Part shown: in pieces, positions 35,573 through 46,012 of the stretch
Numbering within the stretch: position 1 is the stretch's first letter
Layout of the letters: each line of letters begins with the position of its first letter
Program-made: the position numbers and the translations under genes
Notes under the pieces: generated by a model
Database searches by the model: none
Seen by the model: only the letters and a program-made list of their open reading frames with translations
Told to the model about the DNA's origin: nothing
DNA from: Aliivibrio sp. EL58
GTDB lineage: Bacteria; Pseudomonadota; Gammaproteobacteria; Enterobacterales; Vibrionaceae
Length of the DNA stretch: 64,000 nt
NCBI RefSeq assembly: GCF_900312675.1
Contig: NZ_OMPC01000006.1
Location: 207,581 to 271,580 of the forward strand
Direction: 5' to 3'

Positions 35573-35782
35573 TTAAGCTGGAGTAACGTCTGCAGCTTGT
35601 GGGCCTTTTTGACCTTGTTCAACAGTGAAAGTTACCGCTTGGCCTTCTTTCAGAGTTTTGAAACCTTCAGTTGCGATAGCACGGAAGTGAACGAATACGT
35701 CAGCGCCGCCGTTATCTTGAGTAATGAAACCGAAACCTTTCTCTTCGTTGAACCACTTAACGATACCAGTTGATTTAGACAT
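35573..35782 (-). CDS. CspA-family cold-shock protein
   Basis: The 69-residue protein is a single cold-shock domain with RNP1 KGFGFI and RNP2 VFVHF, starting [20 protein letters not shown]. It binds single-stranded RNA and DNA and acts as an RNA chaperone. Which of the CspA/C/E/G paralogues it equals cannot be settled from sequence alone. AGGA precedes the ATG. An AT-rich upstream stretch of over 200 bases, with a palindrome close to the start, is compatible with the long structured leaders of cold-inducible csp genes. Confidence 0.93.
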   Translation of the reverse strand: MSKSTGIVKWFNEEKGFGFITQDNGGADVFVHFRAIATEGFKTLKEGQAVTFTVEQGQKGPQAADVTPA

Positions 35783-36013
35783 AATAAATCCTAATTTTTT
35801 TTAATTAAATAATTCGCATAATGCGAAGTTGTAGCCATAAAGAATTATTTATTGAGGTAAAACATATGTATAAAAAGCTTCAAGCATAACTGGTAAAGCA
35901 GTATAACGAAGGTTTCAAAAGCATAATATTACAGATAAATAGGTCTGTTTACAGGCCGAGAAAAATAATAGCATTTTTTAAACGATTGTATAGCAGAATT
36001 TCAAAAATGAATG
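35783..36013 (-). promoter_or_regulatory. Upstream/leader region of the cold-shock gene
   Basis: About 230 bases between the csp start and the ilvA terminator hold no gene. A 15-base palindrome, TTCGCATAATGCGAA (35813-35827), lies 30 bases before the ATG. A TATACT -10-like box lies near 35900 on the minus strand, without a good -35. A long 5' leader as in cspA is plausible. I could not identify a cold-box sequence. Confidence 0.4.
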
Positions 36014-36042
36014 AAAATAAGGCTAAAAAAATAGTAGCCTTA
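36014..36042 (-). terminator. Hairpin after ilvA
   Basis: AAGGCTA (36019-36025) pairs with TAGCCTT (36035-36041). On the minus strand it is followed by ATTTTC, just beyond the ilvA stop codon. It probably ends the ilv operon. Confidence 0.6.
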
Positions 36043-36058
36043 CAAATGCCATACGCTA

Positions 36059-37591
36059 TTAAGATAAAAAGAACTTATAAGCTGGATTATCAGTTTCATC
36101 TTTGCATCGATAACCTAATTCCTCTAGATGTTTAGAGAAAACAAGGAGATCAGAATCATCTAATTCAAAGCCACACAAAACACGTCCATAATCAGCCCCG
36201 TGATTTCGGTAATTGAATAAACTGATATTCCAATGAGTGCCTAATGTACTGAGAAATTTGACTAGGGCACCAGGATATTCTGGAAATTCAAAACTGTATA
36301 ATCGTTCTTTCAATGGCTTAGAGGGTTTACCTCCTATCATGTAGCGAATATGAAGCTTTGCCATTTCATTATCAGAGAGATCAACAACAGGGTATTCATT
36401 CTGTTGTAAGTCATTAATAATGTTATTGAGCTCTTCTTGTCCCTCTTGTAAGCGGACACCAACAAAGATGTTTGCTAGTTTATTGTCGTTGTATCGATAG
36501 TTAAACTCAGTAACGGCTCGGCCACCAATTAAATTGCAGAATTCAAAAAAAGCACCTTGGCGTTCAGGGATCGTGACAGCTAATAAACCTTCTCTTTTCT
36601 CACCAAGTTCACAACGTTCAGAAACGTAGCGTAAGCCATGGAAGTTAGTGTTTGCACCAGAAAGTACAGCCCCAAGTTGCTTGTTGTTAAGTTGGTTTTT
36701 ATCAGCAAATTTTTTCAAACCTGCTAATGCTAATGCACCTGATGGTTCAGCAATCGCACGAGTGTCTTCAAAAATATCTTTGACGGCGGCACAGATTTCA
36801 TCGCTAGAAACGGTGATATGGCCATCAAGATATTTTTGGCATAAACGGAAGGTTTCATCACCAATACGTTTAACGGCAACACCATCGGCGAACATACTTA
36901 CTTGATCCAGTATTACTGGTTCTCCTGCATCTAATGCGGCTTTTAAGCAGGCTGAGTCTTCAGGTTCAACGGCGATTACTTTAATTTCTGGCATTAATTG
37001 TTTGATAAGAACGGCAACACCAGCGGCTAAGCCACCACCACCGACAGGAACAAAAATATAATCTAAATGCCCATTTTGTTGCAGCATTTCCATTCCTATC
37101 GTTCCCTGCCCTGCAATCACTAAAGGATGATCAAATGGAGGAACAAAGGTATAGCCGTGAAGCTCAGATAAACGCTCTGCTTCGGCTTTTGCTTCATCGA
37201 AGTTACGGCCGTGAAGAATGACTCGGCCACCAAACCCTTTCACCGCTTCTACTTTGATGTCAGGGGTTGTTTTTGGCATAACGATGGTGGTTTGGATCCC
37301 AAGCTTAGTGCCTGAAAGCGCCATACCTTGAGCATGATTACCTGCAGAAGCTGCAATAACGCCAGCTTGCTTCTGTTCTTCAGTTAAGTTTGCCACCATA
37401 TTGTAAGCACCACGAAGCTTAAATGAGTGAACCGGTTGGCGATCCTCTCGCTTTAACTGTACGTGATTATTAAGTCGTTCCGATAAACGTGGCATCCCTT
37501 GAAGTGGCGTAACAGTGGCAACTTCATAGATGGGGGCTCGTAAGATCTGACGCAGATATTCTGCGCCAGTTTGATTAGAAGGTGTTGTCAT
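36059..37591 (-). CDS. ilvA: Threonine deaminase (ammonia-lyase), biosynthetic
   Basis: The 510-residue protein has the PLP lysine in SFKLRGAYN, the glycine loop VGGGGLAAG, and two C-terminal ACT-like regulatory domains (from about residue 330), the form inhibited by isoleucine. It turns threonine into 2-oxobutanoate, the first step to isoleucine. It is the last gene of the ilv operon, five bases after ilvD. Confidence 0.97.
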   Translation of the reverse strand: MTTPSNQTGAEYLRQILRAPIYEVATVTPLQGMPRLSERLNNHVQLKREDRQPVHSFKLRGAYNMVANLTEEQKQAGVIAASAGNHAQGMALSGTKLGIQTTIVMPKTTPDIKVEAVKGFGGRVILHGRNFDEAKAEAERLSELHGYTFVPPFDHPLVIAGQGTIGMEMLQQNGHLDYIFVPVGGGGLAAGVAVLIKQLMPEIKVIAVEPEDSACLKAALDAGEPVILDQVSMFADGVAVKRIGDETFRLCQKYLDGHITVSSDEICAAVKDIFEDTRAIAEPSGALALAGLKKFADKNQLNNKQLGAVLSGANTNFHGLRYVSERCELGEKREGLLAVTIPERQGAFFEFCNLIGGRAVTEFNYRYNDNKLANIFVGVRLQEGQEELNNIINDLQQNEYPVVDLSDNEMAKLHIRYMIGGKPSKPLKERLYSFEFPEYPGALVKFLSTLGTHWNISLFNYRNHGADYGRVLCGFELDDSDLLVFSKHLEELGYRCKDETDNPAYKFFLS

Positions 37592-37596
37592 AAGCC

Positions 37597-39453
37597 TTAT
37601 CCTTCTAACTTAGATTTATCACGTACTGCGCCTTTGTCTGCACTGGTTGCCATACTTGCGTACGCTTTTAGTGCAAAAGAAACTTCACGTTGGCGATTTA
37701 CTGGTTTCCAGCCTAATTGGTCTTGTTTCACTCGACGATCAGCCAGTTCAGATTCTGAAACATCAAGAGTAATAGAGCGACTTGGGATATCGATGGTAAT
37801 GATGTCGCCAGTATTTACTAAACCAATAGTACCACCACTGGCTGCTTCTGGTGAGGCGTGACCAATAGAGAGACCTGATGTGCCACCAGAGAATCGGCCA
37901 TCAGTAAGAAGTGCACAAGCTTTGCCTAATCCCATGGATTTTAAATAAGTGGTTGGGTACAGCATTTCTTGCATTCCCGGACCACCTTTAGGGCCTTCAT
38001 AGCGAATAACGACAACATCACCGGCTTTTACTTTGCCACCTAAGATGCTTTCTACTGCACTGTCTTGGCTTTCAAATACAATGGCTGGACCTTGGAATTT
38101 AAGGTTATCTTCATCAACACCAGCTGTTTTTACAATACATCCATCAACAGCGATATTACCAGAAAGAACGGCTAGACCACCCTCTTGGCTAAAGGCATTT
38201 TCTTTGGTGCGAATACAGCCATTTTCACGGTCATCATCAAGACGATCCCAACGACAATCTTGTGAGAAAGCTTTAGTGGTTCGAATGCCAGCAGGACCAG
38301 CACGGAAAAATTTAAGTACCGCTTCATCTTCGGTTTGCATGATGTCGTATTGAGCCAGTTGCTCTTTCATCGTTAAGCCAAGCACGGTATTGGTATCACT
38401 ATTAAGTAGATTTGCTCGATCTAGCTCGCCAAGGATAGCCATTACTCCACCTGCACGGTGAACGTCTTCCATGTGATATTTTGGTGTTGAAGGGGCTACT
38501 TTACATAGATGAGGTACTCGACGAGACATCTCATCAATATCATCCATATCAAAATCTATTTCGCCTTCTTGAGCGGATGCGATTAGGTGAAGAACCGTAT
38601 TACTTGAACCACCCATCGCAATATCTAGCGCCATTGCATTTTCAAATGCTGCTTTGTTGGCAATATTGCGTGGCAGAGCGGAATCATCACCTTGCTCGTA
38701 ATAGCGTTTAGTTAGAGTCACGATACGTCTACCTGCATTGATAAACAGTTCCTCTCGATCGGCGTGAGTAGCAAGCATTGAGCCGTTACCTGGTTGAGAT
38801 AATCCTAGTGCCTCGGTTAAACAGTTCATTGAGTTAGCAGTAAACATACCTGAACATGAACCACAGGTTGGACACGCAGAACGCTCTACTTGTTCACTTT
38901 GTTCATCTGAAATCGTTGGATCGGCGCCTTGGATCATCGCATCGACTAGATCAAGCTTGATGATTTGATCTGAAAGCTTAGTCTTACCTGCTTCCATTGG
39001 GCCACCAGAAACAAAGATCACCGGAATGTTAAGGCGCATTGCTGCCATCATCATTCCCGGAGTGATTTTGTCACAGTTAGAGATACATACCATTGCATCG
39101 GCACAGTGAGCATTAACCATGTATTCAACTGAATCAGCAATAAGTTCACGTGATGGTAGAGAATAAAGCATGCCACCGTGACCCATTGCAATACCATCAT
39201 CAACCGCAATGGTATTAAATTCTTTAGCGATACCGCCTGCTTTTTCAATTTCACCAGCAACCAATTGTCCCATGTCTTTTAGATGAACATGACCCGGAAC
39301 AAATTGGGTAAATGAGTTAACCACGGCAATGATAGGTTTACCAAAATCTTCTTCTTTTACGCCAGTTGCGCGCCATAGTGCGCGAGCTCCAGCCATGTTA
39401 CGACCATGAGTTGTGGTGGCTGAACGGTATCTGTTTTTAGGTGCTGTAGGCAT
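37597..39453 (-). CDS. ilvD: Dihydroxy-acid dehydratase
   Basis: The start at 39453 ([11 protein letters not shown]) follows AAAGGATTAATAAC. A longer in-frame reading overlaps ilvM. The 618-residue protein has iron-sulfur cysteines in [12 protein letters not shown] and [19 protein letters not shown], and the C-terminal [20 protein letters not shown] motif. It dehydrates the dihydroxy acids to the 2-oxo acids of valine and isoleucine. It lies 26 bases after ilvM. Confidence 0.97.
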   Translation of the reverse strand: MPTAPKNRYRSATTTHGRNMAGARALWRATGVKEEDFGKPIIAVVNSFTQFVPGHVHLKDMGQLVAGEIEKAGGIAKEFNTIAVDDGIAMGHGGMLYSLPSRELIADSVEYMVNAHCADAMVCISNCDKITPGMMMAAMRLNIPVIFVSGGPMEAGKTKLSDQIIKLDLVDAMIQGADPTISDEQSEQVERSACPTCGSCSGMFTANSMNCLTEALGLSQPGNGSMLATHADREELFINAGRRIVTLTKRYYEQGDDSALPRNIANKAAFENAMALDIAMGGSSNTVLHLIASAQEGEIDFDMDDIDEMSRRVPHLCKVAPSTPKYHMEDVHRAGGVMAILGELDRANLLNSDTNTVLGLTMKEQLAQYDIMQTEDEAVLKFFRAGPAGIRTTKAFSQDCRWDRLDDDRENGCIRTKENAFSQEGGLAVLSGNIAVDGCIVKTAGVDEDNLKFQGPAIVFESQDSAVESILGGKVKAGDVVVIRYEGPKGGPGMQEMLYPTTYLKSMGLGKACALLTDGRFSGGTSGLSIGHASPEAASGGTIGLVNTGDIITIDIPSRSITLDVSESELADRRVKQDQLGWKPVNRQREVSFALKAYASMATSADKGAVRDKSKLEG

Positions 39454-39479
39454 TGTTATTAATCCTTTAAATTTTAATC

Positions 39480-39725
39480 TTATGCGCGATTCAATGTAGA
39501 GACATGAACGGCGGTAATATCCCAAAGTTTTTCAATTTGATTCGTAAGCAGGCTGATAGGACGATCACTTTCGACGATAATCTCAACCGCAGCGATACCA
39601 CTTGCTTGGTTTTGAGTCGCAAGTACCTGTTTGATGGCAAAACCGCGGTGACGGATCACTCGTAATACGCGTTCTAATAATACCGGTTTGTCAGTTGCTT
39701 CAATTTCTAAAATATAACGTTGCAT
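39480..39725 (-). CDS. ilvM: Acetolactate synthase II small subunit
   Basis: The 81-residue protein is a single ACT-type regulatory subunit: [20 protein letters not shown] and [13 protein letters not shown]. Its ATG overlaps the ilvG stop codon by one base, so both subunits are co-translated. It activates IlvG. In E. coli the IlvGM isozyme is the valine-insensitive one. Confidence 0.93.
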   Translation of the reverse strand: MQRYILEIEATDKPVLLERVLRVIRHRGFAIKQVLATQNQASGIAAVEIIVESDRPISLLTNQIEKLWDITAVHVSTLNRA

Positions 39726-41371
39726 TATTCACCCTCCACCATGTCTTGGTTTGCAGCCCCTGGTGGAACAAGTGGCCATACGTTTTCTTCTTCAGAAATA
39801 AGTACATGCAGCATATAAGCGGTTTTGCTTTCTAACATCTCTTGTAATGCTGGCTGAACTTCTTCTTTACGAGTAATGGTTTTTCCTGGAATGTTAAAGG
39901 CAGCAGCCAATGCAACAAAATCAGGGTTGTCGTCTAAAATCGTTTCGCTGTGGCGACCATCAAAGAATAGAGATTGCCATTGACGAACCATACCTAAACG
40001 CTGGTTATTAAGTAGCACCATTTTTACAGGAATTTGTTTACGCTTTATTGTGCCCAGCTCCTGAACGTTCATCATAAATGAGCCATCACCAGTAATAAGA
40101 ACCGATTCATCATCAGGGCGAGCAACTTTAGCTCCTATTGCAGCAGGCAAACCAAAGCCCATCGTGCCAAGACCTGCAGAGGTTAAATAATTTTCTGGCG
40201 CGCGAGGTTGAATATGCTGAGCTGCCCACATTTGATGTTGACCAACGTCAGTCGCAACAATGGAGCTGTCTGGCATCATGTCTGATAATTGCTTTAGTAG
40301 CAGAGGAGCATAGATTAGATCTCCAGGATGGTCATAACGCCATTTAAATTCAGTACGTAGTGCTGACACATGTTCTAACCAAGGTGTTAGGTCTTGAGTG
40401 GTATTCAGTTGCGGTAAAATAAAATTGATATCACCACGCAATGTCGAGTGAGCATGACGAAGCTTATTGAACTCAGCAGCATCAATATCGATATGAATGA
40501 CTTTGGCATGTGGGGCGAAACTTTCTAGCTTTCCTGTTACACGATCATCAAAACGAGCACCAACCACAATCAATAGATCTGACTCTTGAACGATAAGGTT
40601 GGCGGCCTTAGTACCGTGCATCCCGACCATGCCTAAATAATGTGGGTCGTGCCTTTCTATCGAACCTAGGCCTTTAAGTGTACTTACTGACGGCATTGGA
40701 TTATTACGTAAAAACTCACGAACTGAATCCGTAGCATGGGCAAGCTGCACACCACCACCGACATATAGAACAGGTTTAGCGCTGTTTTTTAGAATGGCCT
40801 CAGCGGCTTCAATACTTTCTTGAGAGGCTACAGGAATAGCTGGTGGTTCAAAGTATGGGAGGGTCGTTACTGGTGCTTCAGCAACTTGTACGTCTTTAGC
40901 TATATCAATTAATACAGGGCCTGGACGACCTGATTTTGCTACTTCAAAAGCTTCAGCAATCACTGGAGCAAGTTCGTTGATGTCAGTAACAAGGTAGCTG
41001 TGTTTAGTACAAGAGAGAGACATACCAATGACATCCATTTCCTGGAAGGCATCAGTACCGATTAAATGACTTGCGACTTGACCTGTGATAGCAACAAGAG
41101 GAATGGAATCAAGCATGGCATCAGCAAGACCAGTAATTAGATTGGTTGCTCCAGGACCTGATGTTGCAAGACAAACGGCAACATCTTTACTTGCTCGGGC
41201 CATCCCGATAGCGGCCATGGCTGCACCTTGTTCGTGGCGGCAGAGGATATGCTCAACACCACCATCATACAAGGCATCATAGATAGGCATGATTGCCCCG
41301 CCAGGATAACCAAAAACAGTTTTAATTCCTTCATCTCTTAAGGCTTTAACTACTAACTGTGAGCCATTCAT
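39725..41371 (-). CDS. ilvG: Acetolactate synthase II large subunit
   Basis: The 548-residue enzyme is intact, unlike the frameshifted ilvG of E. coli K-12. The catalytic glutamate lies in [17 protein letters not shown], and the thiamine diphosphate motif is [22 protein letters not shown]-binding segments match the family. It joins two pyruvates, or pyruvate and 2-oxobutanoate. It is the first enzyme gene of the operon, behind a leader peptide and an attenuator. Confidence 0.96.
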   Translation of the reverse strand: MNGSQLVVKALRDEGIKTVFGYPGGAIMPIYDALYDGGVEHILCRHEQGAAMAAIGMARASKDVAVCLATSGPGATNLITGLADAMLDSIPLVAITGQVASHLIGTDAFQEMDVIGMSLSCTKHSYLVTDINELAPVIAEAFEVAKSGRPGPVLIDIAKDVQVAEAPVTTLPYFEPPAIPVASQESIEAAEAILKNSAKPVLYVGGGVQLAHATDSVREFLRNNPMPSVSTLKGLGSIERHDPHYLGMVGMHGTKAANLIVQESDLLIVVGARFDDRVTGKLESFAPHAKVIHIDIDAAEFNKLRHAHSTLRGDINFILPQLNTTQDLTPWLEHVSALRTEFKWRYDHPGDLIYAPLLLKQLSDMMPDSSIVATDVGQHQMWAAQHIQPRAPENYLTSAGLGTMGFGLPAAIGAKVARPDDESVLITGDGSFMMNVQELGTIKRKQIPVKMVLLNNQRLGMVRQWQSLFFDGRHSETILDDNPDFVALAAAFNIPGKTITRKEEVQPALQEMLESKTAYMLHVLISEEENVWPLVPPGAANQDMVEGE

Positions 41372-41446
41372 ACACTGTCGCTCCCTGCGTGAGTGATTAT
41401 TTGTCTATTCTTGCACATCATGCGCTCCCATTTCTTCCTGAATTCA

Positions 41447-41482
41447 TAAAAAAACCCCCTTGCTGATGAGCTTGGGGGTTTT
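41447..41482 (-). terminator. Attenuator terminator of the ilv operon
   Basis: On the minus strand AAAACCCCCAAGC, then TCATCA, then GCAAGGGGGTTTTTTT forms a GC-rich hairpin with a run of seven T. It lies between the ilvL leader peptide and ilvG, the position of the E. coli ilv attenuator. Confidence 0.9.
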
Positions 41483-41515
41483 AAGTGTGCGTTGCTATTG
41501 CGACTTTTTGCTCAC

Positions 41516-41590
41516 TCATCCCCGCGCGGTGACTAGAATCACCACGAGAATGTTAATAATTAGAATATTCAGTTGAGCAAGCAAGGTCAT
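41516..41590 (-). CDS. ilvL: ilv operon leader peptide
   Basis: A 24-codon reading frame starts at the ATG at 41590 (MTLLAQLNILIIN...) and ends TARG-stop. Fourteen of the 24 residues are Leu, Ile or Val, in runs (ILII, ILVVILV). It lies 34 bases upstream of the attenuator hairpin. When branched-chain charged tRNAs are scarce the ribosome stalls here and the terminator does not form. The peptide sequence differs from E. coli ilvL but the design is the same. Confidence 0.9.
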   Translation of the reverse strand: MTLLAQLNILIINILVVILVTARG

Positions 41591-41776
41591 TTAATCTGTC
41601 CGTAATCGTGTTTTTTTTGATAATTCGTTACATTAACTTAGTGGTAACACAGACATGGCTCTCATGACAAGAAAAAACTCTCATTTTATTCACAATTCTC
41701 GTTCATTTAGCGCTTATATATAACAAATCAATAAAAAGCGCAGAAATAGTCGCTTTATAAATCATTGGGTAGGGAA

Positions 41777-43303
41777 ATGGGATTAGCAATCATACACAGT
41801 CGAGCGTGCGTAGGAGTTGAGGCACCAGAAGTAACCGTTGAGGTTCATATCAGCAATGGGATGCCGGGGTTTAGTCTTGTTGGGTTACCAGAAACCACAG
41901 TTAAAGAAGCTAAAGATAGAGTAAGAAGCGCCATTATTAATGCGAACTTTGAATTTCCATCAAAGCGGATCACTGTGAATCTAGCTCCGGCGGATTTACC
42001 TAAAGAAGGAGGCCGTTTTGATCTACCAATCGCTCTTGGTATTTTGGCTGCATCTGATCAGATCCCAGAAATAAAATTGTCAGGGCATGAGTTTGTGGGA
42101 GAGCTTGCCCTTTCGGGAGAGCTTCGCAAAGTGAAAGGTGTGTTACCCGCAGCATTAGCCTCATTAAAGTCTAATCGATGCTTAGTGGTGCCTGATGAAA
42201 ATGGCGATCAAGCGGCATTAGTAGGCAAAGATATTCATAAATCCGCACCTCACTTGTTGGCGGTGTGCGGGTTTTTATGTGGCCAGCAGCAACTGGGGTT
42301 ATTAACGTCGAAAAAAGTAGAGCAAGACGTTGTTTCAATCGAGCGAGATCTGCAAGACATTATTGGTCAGCAACAAGGTAAGCGTGCGTTAGAAATAGCT
42401 GCGGCTGGTGGACACAATTTATTGTATCTAGGTCCCCCTGGAACAGGAAAGACTATGCTGGCCTCTCGTATGAGTGATTTATTACCCAAAATGACGAACG
42501 ATGAAGCGCTTGAAACCGCGGCAGTCGCTTCCCTAACCCATCAGCATATAGATGAATCTAATTGGCGCTCTCGCCCTTTTCGTTCACCTCACCATTCTAG
42601 CTCTATGGCTGCATTAGTCGGTGGTGGTTCGATACCTAGACCCGGAGAGATTTCTCTTGCTCATAATGGCATTCTTTTTTTAGATGAAATGCCTGAGTTT
42701 GAAAGAAAAGTACTCGATTCACTACGAGAGCCATTAGAGTCAGGAGAAATTGTCATTTCTAGAGCAGCGAGTAAAACTCGATTCCCAGCTCGTTTCCAAT
42801 TGGTTGGTGCCTTAAACCCAAGCCCTACTGGATATTACGAAGGTAATAATACCAGAACCAATCCTCAACTGATTCTGCGGTATTTGAGCCGAATTTCAGG
42901 GCCATTGTTGGATCGATTTGATATGTCTTTAGAGATCCCCTTACTGCCCAAAGGTACTCTAACGGAAGGAGGAGATAGAGGGGAATCAACCCAAGAAGTA
43001 AAAGAAAGAGTCTTATTAGCTCGCTCACGGATGCTGGAAAGAAATGGCAAAATTAATGCATTGTTAGGCAGCAGAGAAATAGATAAGTATTGTCCGTTAG
43101 CGAAAGAAGATGCTGCTTTCTTGGAGAACACGCTTCATCAACTAGGTCTTTCTATTCGGGCTTATCATCGGATTATTAAGGTCGCAAGAACCATTGCTGA
43201 TCTGAATGGTGAAGATAACATCCAACGCATTCATCTAGCAGAAGCCGTGGGTTATAGGGCAATGGATCGTCTCTTAAAGCAATTAACCGCTCAAGCGATT
43301 TAG
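41777..43303 (+). CDS. comM: ComM / YifB-family AAA+ helicase
   Basis: I use the ATG at 41777 (MGLAIIHSRACVGVEAPEV), preceded by TAGGG, over a TTG at 41765. The 508-residue protein has an N-terminal Lon-like domain, the AAA+ core with GPPGTGKTMLA and ILFLDEMPEFE, and a C-terminal Mg-chelatase-like domain. In naturally competent gammaproteobacteria ComM is a hexameric branch-migration helicase that aids integration of taken-up DNA. dprA, another transformation gene, lies 15 kb to the right. Confidence 0.93.
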   Translation: MGLAIIHSRACVGVEAPEVTVEVHISNGMPGFSLVGLPETTVKEAKDRVRSAIINANFEFPSKRITVNLAPADLPKEGGRFDLPIALGILAASDQIPEIKLSGHEFVGELALSGELRKVKGVLPAALASLKSNRCLVVPDENGDQAALVGKDIHKSAPHLLAVCGFLCGQQQLGLLTSKKVEQDVVSIERDLQDIIGQQQGKRALEIAAAGGHNLLYLGPPGTGKTMLASRMSDLLPKMTNDEALETAAVASLTHQHIDESNWRSRPFRSPHHSSSMAALVGGGSIPRPGEISLAHNGILFLDEMPEFERKVLDSLREPLESGEIVISRAASKTRFPARFQLVGALNPSPTGYYEGNNTRTNPQLILRYLSRISGPLLDRFDMSLEIPLLPKGTLTEGGDRGESTQEVKERVLLARSRMLERNGKINALLGSREIDKYCPLAKEDAAFLENTLHQLGLSIRAYHRIIKVARTIADLNGEDNIQRIHLAEAVGYRAMDRLLKQLTAQAI

Positions 43304-43403
43304 TGTCTTTTTATATAGACGGAAATAAAGTTTCTTAACAAAAAAAGGTCAGGCTTGTTATTATATGGGCAATTTTCACCCTGTTAACGAATGAAGACCC
43401 CCT

Positions 43404-44261
43404 ATGTTTGCGAATATCCGACTGGTTGCTAGCGTTTTGCTTGTGATGCTCAATACGGCATTGACCTCTTTAATTATCAGTTTTTTTGCTGTAATTAAGC
43501 TTATTCTCCCTTTTGCGGTGATAAAAAAGATCACCGTTTCAATGGCAAATAAAACACTATGGGGATGGGCAACGCTGAACCTTTGGATGTTAAACCTAAA
43601 TAACAGCATTGAATGGGAAATTGAGGGGGGAGATGAGCTTTCTCAAGAGAATTGGTATTTGCTGCTTTCTAACCACGTAAGTTGGGCTGATATTGTTATT
43701 TTATCTTCGGTAATGAAAGATAAAATACCAATGACGAAGTTCTTTTTGAAGTATGAGTTACTTTTCGTTCCCTTTGTCGGTTTAGCCTGTTGGGGCGCTG
43801 ATATGCCATTCATGCGCCGAGATCCTGAGCGTCGTGATGATGATTTTAAAGCGATTCAAAAATCGTGTGAAAACTTTCGAGCAGTGCCAACAACCGTGGT
43901 TAACTTCGTTGAAGGTACTCGTGCAACGCCTGAAAAACTAAAAGAAGCTCGCACACCTTATCAGCACCTGTTTAAACCAAAGATTGGTGGTATTGCTTTT
44001 ACGTTGTCTGCGATGGGTGAATTGTTTGATGGGATTGTTGATGTGACTTTGGCATATCCTGAGAATCAAACATCGCCATTTATCGATATGCTACAGGGTA
44101 AGTTAACTAAGGTAGTGGTACGGATAAACCTTCATCCTAATGATGAGCAGGTTAATGGCGACTATTTTGGTGATAAAGCCTTTAAGCGTGGTTTTCATAA
44201 ATGGATAAATGATTTGTGGAAAGAGAAAGATGAATATCTGCAAGGCATATTAAATAAGTGA
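43404..44261 (+). CDS. yihG: Inner-membrane PlsC-type acyltransferase, YihG-like
   Basis: The 285-residue protein has an N-terminal membrane segment (about residues 7-40), the acyltransferase motif NHVSWADIVIL (NHx4D), and the substrate motif NFVEGTRATPEK (EGTR). This is the lysophosphatidic acid acyltransferase superfamily. Length and the nearby dsbA, srkA and yihD genes fit E. coli YihG, which has been reported as a second LPA acyltransferase. Its exact acyl preference is not readable here. Confidence 0.85.
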   Translation: MFANIRLVASVLLVMLNTALTSLIISFFAVIKLILPFAVIKKITVSMANKTLWGWATLNLWMLNLNNSIEWEIEGGDELSQENWYLLLSNHVSWADIVILSSVMKDKIPMTKFFLKYELLFVPFVGLACWGADMPFMRRDPERRDDDFKAIQKSCENFRAVPTTVVNFVEGTRATPEKLKEARTPYQHLFKPKIGGIAFTLSAMGELFDGIVDVTLAYPENQTSPFIDMLQGKLTKVVVRINLHPNDEQVNGDYFGDKAFKRGFHKWINDLWKEKDEYLQGILNK

Positions 44262-44265
44262 TATA

Positions 44266-44296
44266 AAAAGGGAGCGAATAATCGCTCCCTTTTAGT
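44266..44296. terminator. Bidirectional terminator between yihG and dsbA
   Basis: AAAAAGGGAGCGA-ATA-ATCGCTCCCTTTT has near-perfect arms and A/T runs on both sides, placed between convergent genes. Confidence 0.85.
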
Positions 44297-44326
44297 ATCT
44301 ATTGCTTTTAAAGCGAGACCGTTTTA

Positions 44327-44929
44327 TTACTTCTTAAGTAACCAGTTAACGAGTTCGTAGTACTCTTCAGCACTTTGAATCTTACCTGTTTCAACAAGAT
44401 ATTTGTTATTAACGATAAGAGCAGGAACGCCTGTTAGGCCGCTGTCTTGGAATGCTTTATCAAAGCGGTTAACCATAGAGTTAATCGCAAAACTATTGTA
44501 AGTACCATCAAATTCATCAGCGTTAACGCCTTCATCTAGGAAGATTTGACGAATTTCTTGCTCATTACGTGGTGGCTTGTTCATGGTATGAATACGATTG
44601 AAAAAAACAGGAACCAGTTTATCTTCAACACCAAGAGACACCATCGTAGCGTAAGCTTTACTCATTGATAGGCCCATTTTTCCGCCCATGAATGAAACGT
44701 GTGTTTTCTTAAAGGTTGCATTCTCAGGTAATGTTTTCTTTAAGCCCTGAATTAGAGGTTCAAAGCTATTACAGTGTGGGCAGTAGAAAGAGAAGAACTC
44801 GTTTACTGTTGGTGTTTTTGATTCAGGAAGGTTTAAAACTTTATAGTAATCCCCTTCCGTAAAGTTTGCTGCGTTGACAGAAAAACTTAGAACTAAAGCA
44901 CCAAACAGTGCCATCATTTTCTTCATCAT
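44327..44929 (-). CDS. dsbA: Periplasmic disulfide oxidase DsbA
   Basis: The start at 44929 (or the adjacent ATG at 44926) follows GGAGAAAG and opens a signal peptide ([19 protein letters not shown], cut before ANF), total 200 residues. A longer in-frame reading from 44977 runs into srkA. The thioredoxin-fold active site is FYCPHC, with the cis-proline in [10 protein letters not shown]. It introduces disulfides into exported proteins. In Vibrio it supports toxin, pilus and flagellar proteins. It lies downstream of srkA, as in E. coli. Confidence 0.96.
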   Translation of the reverse strand: MMKKMMALFGALVLSFSVNAANFTEGDYYKVLNLPESKTPTVNEFFSFYCPHCNSFEPLIQGLKKTLPENATFKKTHVSFMGGKMGLSMSKAYATMVSLGVEDKLVPVFFNRIHTMNKPPRNEQEIRQIFLDEGVNADEFDGTYNSFAINSMVNRFDKAFQDSGLTGVPALIVNNKYLVETGKIQSAEEYYELVNWLLKK

Positions 44930-44970
44930 GTGTAACTTTCTCCAATCCATTTGTGTTTGTTTTATTGTTA

Positions 44971-45954
44971 TTACCATTGAGGCATTAATTCTAAAGGTGC
45001 TTCGTTTAAAGCGGCTATTTGTTCTTTAAACCCAAGCACTTGGCTTTCCCAGTATTTTGCGTCGGCAAACCATGGGAATGCAATAGGAAACGCAGGATCT
45101 TGCCAACGTTTTGCTAGCCATGCCATGTAGTGTACCATTCGTAGACCACGCAATGGCTCAATTAGTTTCAGTTGATTGTGGTCAAAATCGCAATATTCAG
45201 AATAAGCTTCAACCAGAATATCGAGTTGAACCAACTTATCTTGACGGTCACCATTCAAAAGCATCCAGATATCTTGCGCTGCAGGACCGTTTCTCGCGTC
45301 ATCTAAATCGACGAATAATGGGCCATCACGCCATAAAATATTACTTGGATGACAATCGCCATGTAAACGAATCGCTTTACTTGGCTGCCAGTGCTGCTCG
45401 ATTTTTCCAATCAACATATCAAGATCAGAGAAAAAACTATTCTCTAAATAAGACGGGATGAATGAACTGTTTTCTAATAGTTTTCTTGGTTGATATAAGT
45501 ATTCGTCCAGTCCGACAGTTGGACGATGAGTGAATAACTCAGACTCCCCGACCTTATGTATTCTACCTAAGTAGCGCCCGACCCATTCAAGTTGATCAAA
45601 ATTATCTACTTCAAATGTGCGGCCACCTAAACTGTCAAACAGCGCAAACCAATAGCCTTTAGCAAAGTGAAGTGTTTTACCGTTTATTTCTACTGGCGCA
45701 GCTACTGGGATATCTTGTTGTACAAGCTGTTTAGCAAATAAGTGCTCTTCTAAGATTTGAACCTCAGACCAACGTTGAGGACGATAGAACTTCACAACAT
45801 AGCGGCGTTTTTCTTCGTCACTGAATTGATAAACACGGTTCTCATAGCTATTTAGCGCTAGAAATCCAGACTCTGCTCTTACGCCTATCTCAGCAAGGGC
45901 ATGCCACAATAAGTCAGGGGTAAGCGTACTGAAGTTAAAGGCGTATTCAGACAT
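44971..45954 (-). CDS. srkA: Stress response kinase A (SrkA/YihE)
   Basis: The 327-residue protein is an APH/choline-kinase-like kinase with the catalytic loop [11 protein letters not shown] and the metal-binding DLDDARNGP. Length and start ([19 protein letters not shown]) match SrkA, a Ser/Thr kinase reported to protect E. coli from stress-induced death and linked to the Cpx envelope response. The stop codon is 41 bases before the dsbA start, so the two are probably co-transcribed. Confidence 0.93.
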   Translation of the reverse strand: MSEYAFNFSTLTPDLLWHALAEIGVRAESGFLALNSYENRVYQFSDEEKRRYVVKFYRPQRWSEVQILEEHLFAKQLVQQDIPVAAPVEINGKTLHFAKGYWFALFDSLGGRTFEVDNFDQLEWVGRYLGRIHKVGESELFTHRPTVGLDEYLYQPRKLLENSSFIPSYLENSFFSDLDMLIGKIEQHWQPSKAIRLHGDCHPSNILWRDGPLFVDLDDARNGPAAQDIWMLLNGDRQDKLVQLDILVEAYSEYCDFDHNQLKLIEPLRGLRMVHYMAWLAKRWQDPAFPIAFPWFADAKYWESQVLGFKEQIAALNEAPLELMPQW

Positions 45955-45967
45955 AATGTTTTCTCAA

Positions 45968-45994
45968 ATAAAAAGGGCTCATTATGAGCCCTTT
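45968..45994 (-). terminator. Terminator after ccoG
   Basis: GGGCTC (45975-45980) pairs with GAGCCC (45986-45991). The minus-strand reading ends TTTTTATTTG, just past the ccoG stop and before srkA. Confidence 0.8.
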
Positions 45995-46012
45995 GAGTCA
46001 ATAATAGAGTGA

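Noticed and set aside
35486..35773. Plus-strand open frame of 95 codons
   Set aside because: It is antisense to the cold-shock gene and runs through two terminators, so it is a shadow frame.
39725..41371. Possible frameshifted ilvG as in E. coli K-12
   Set aside because: The frame is open over 548 codons with all catalytic motifs, so the enzyme should be active.
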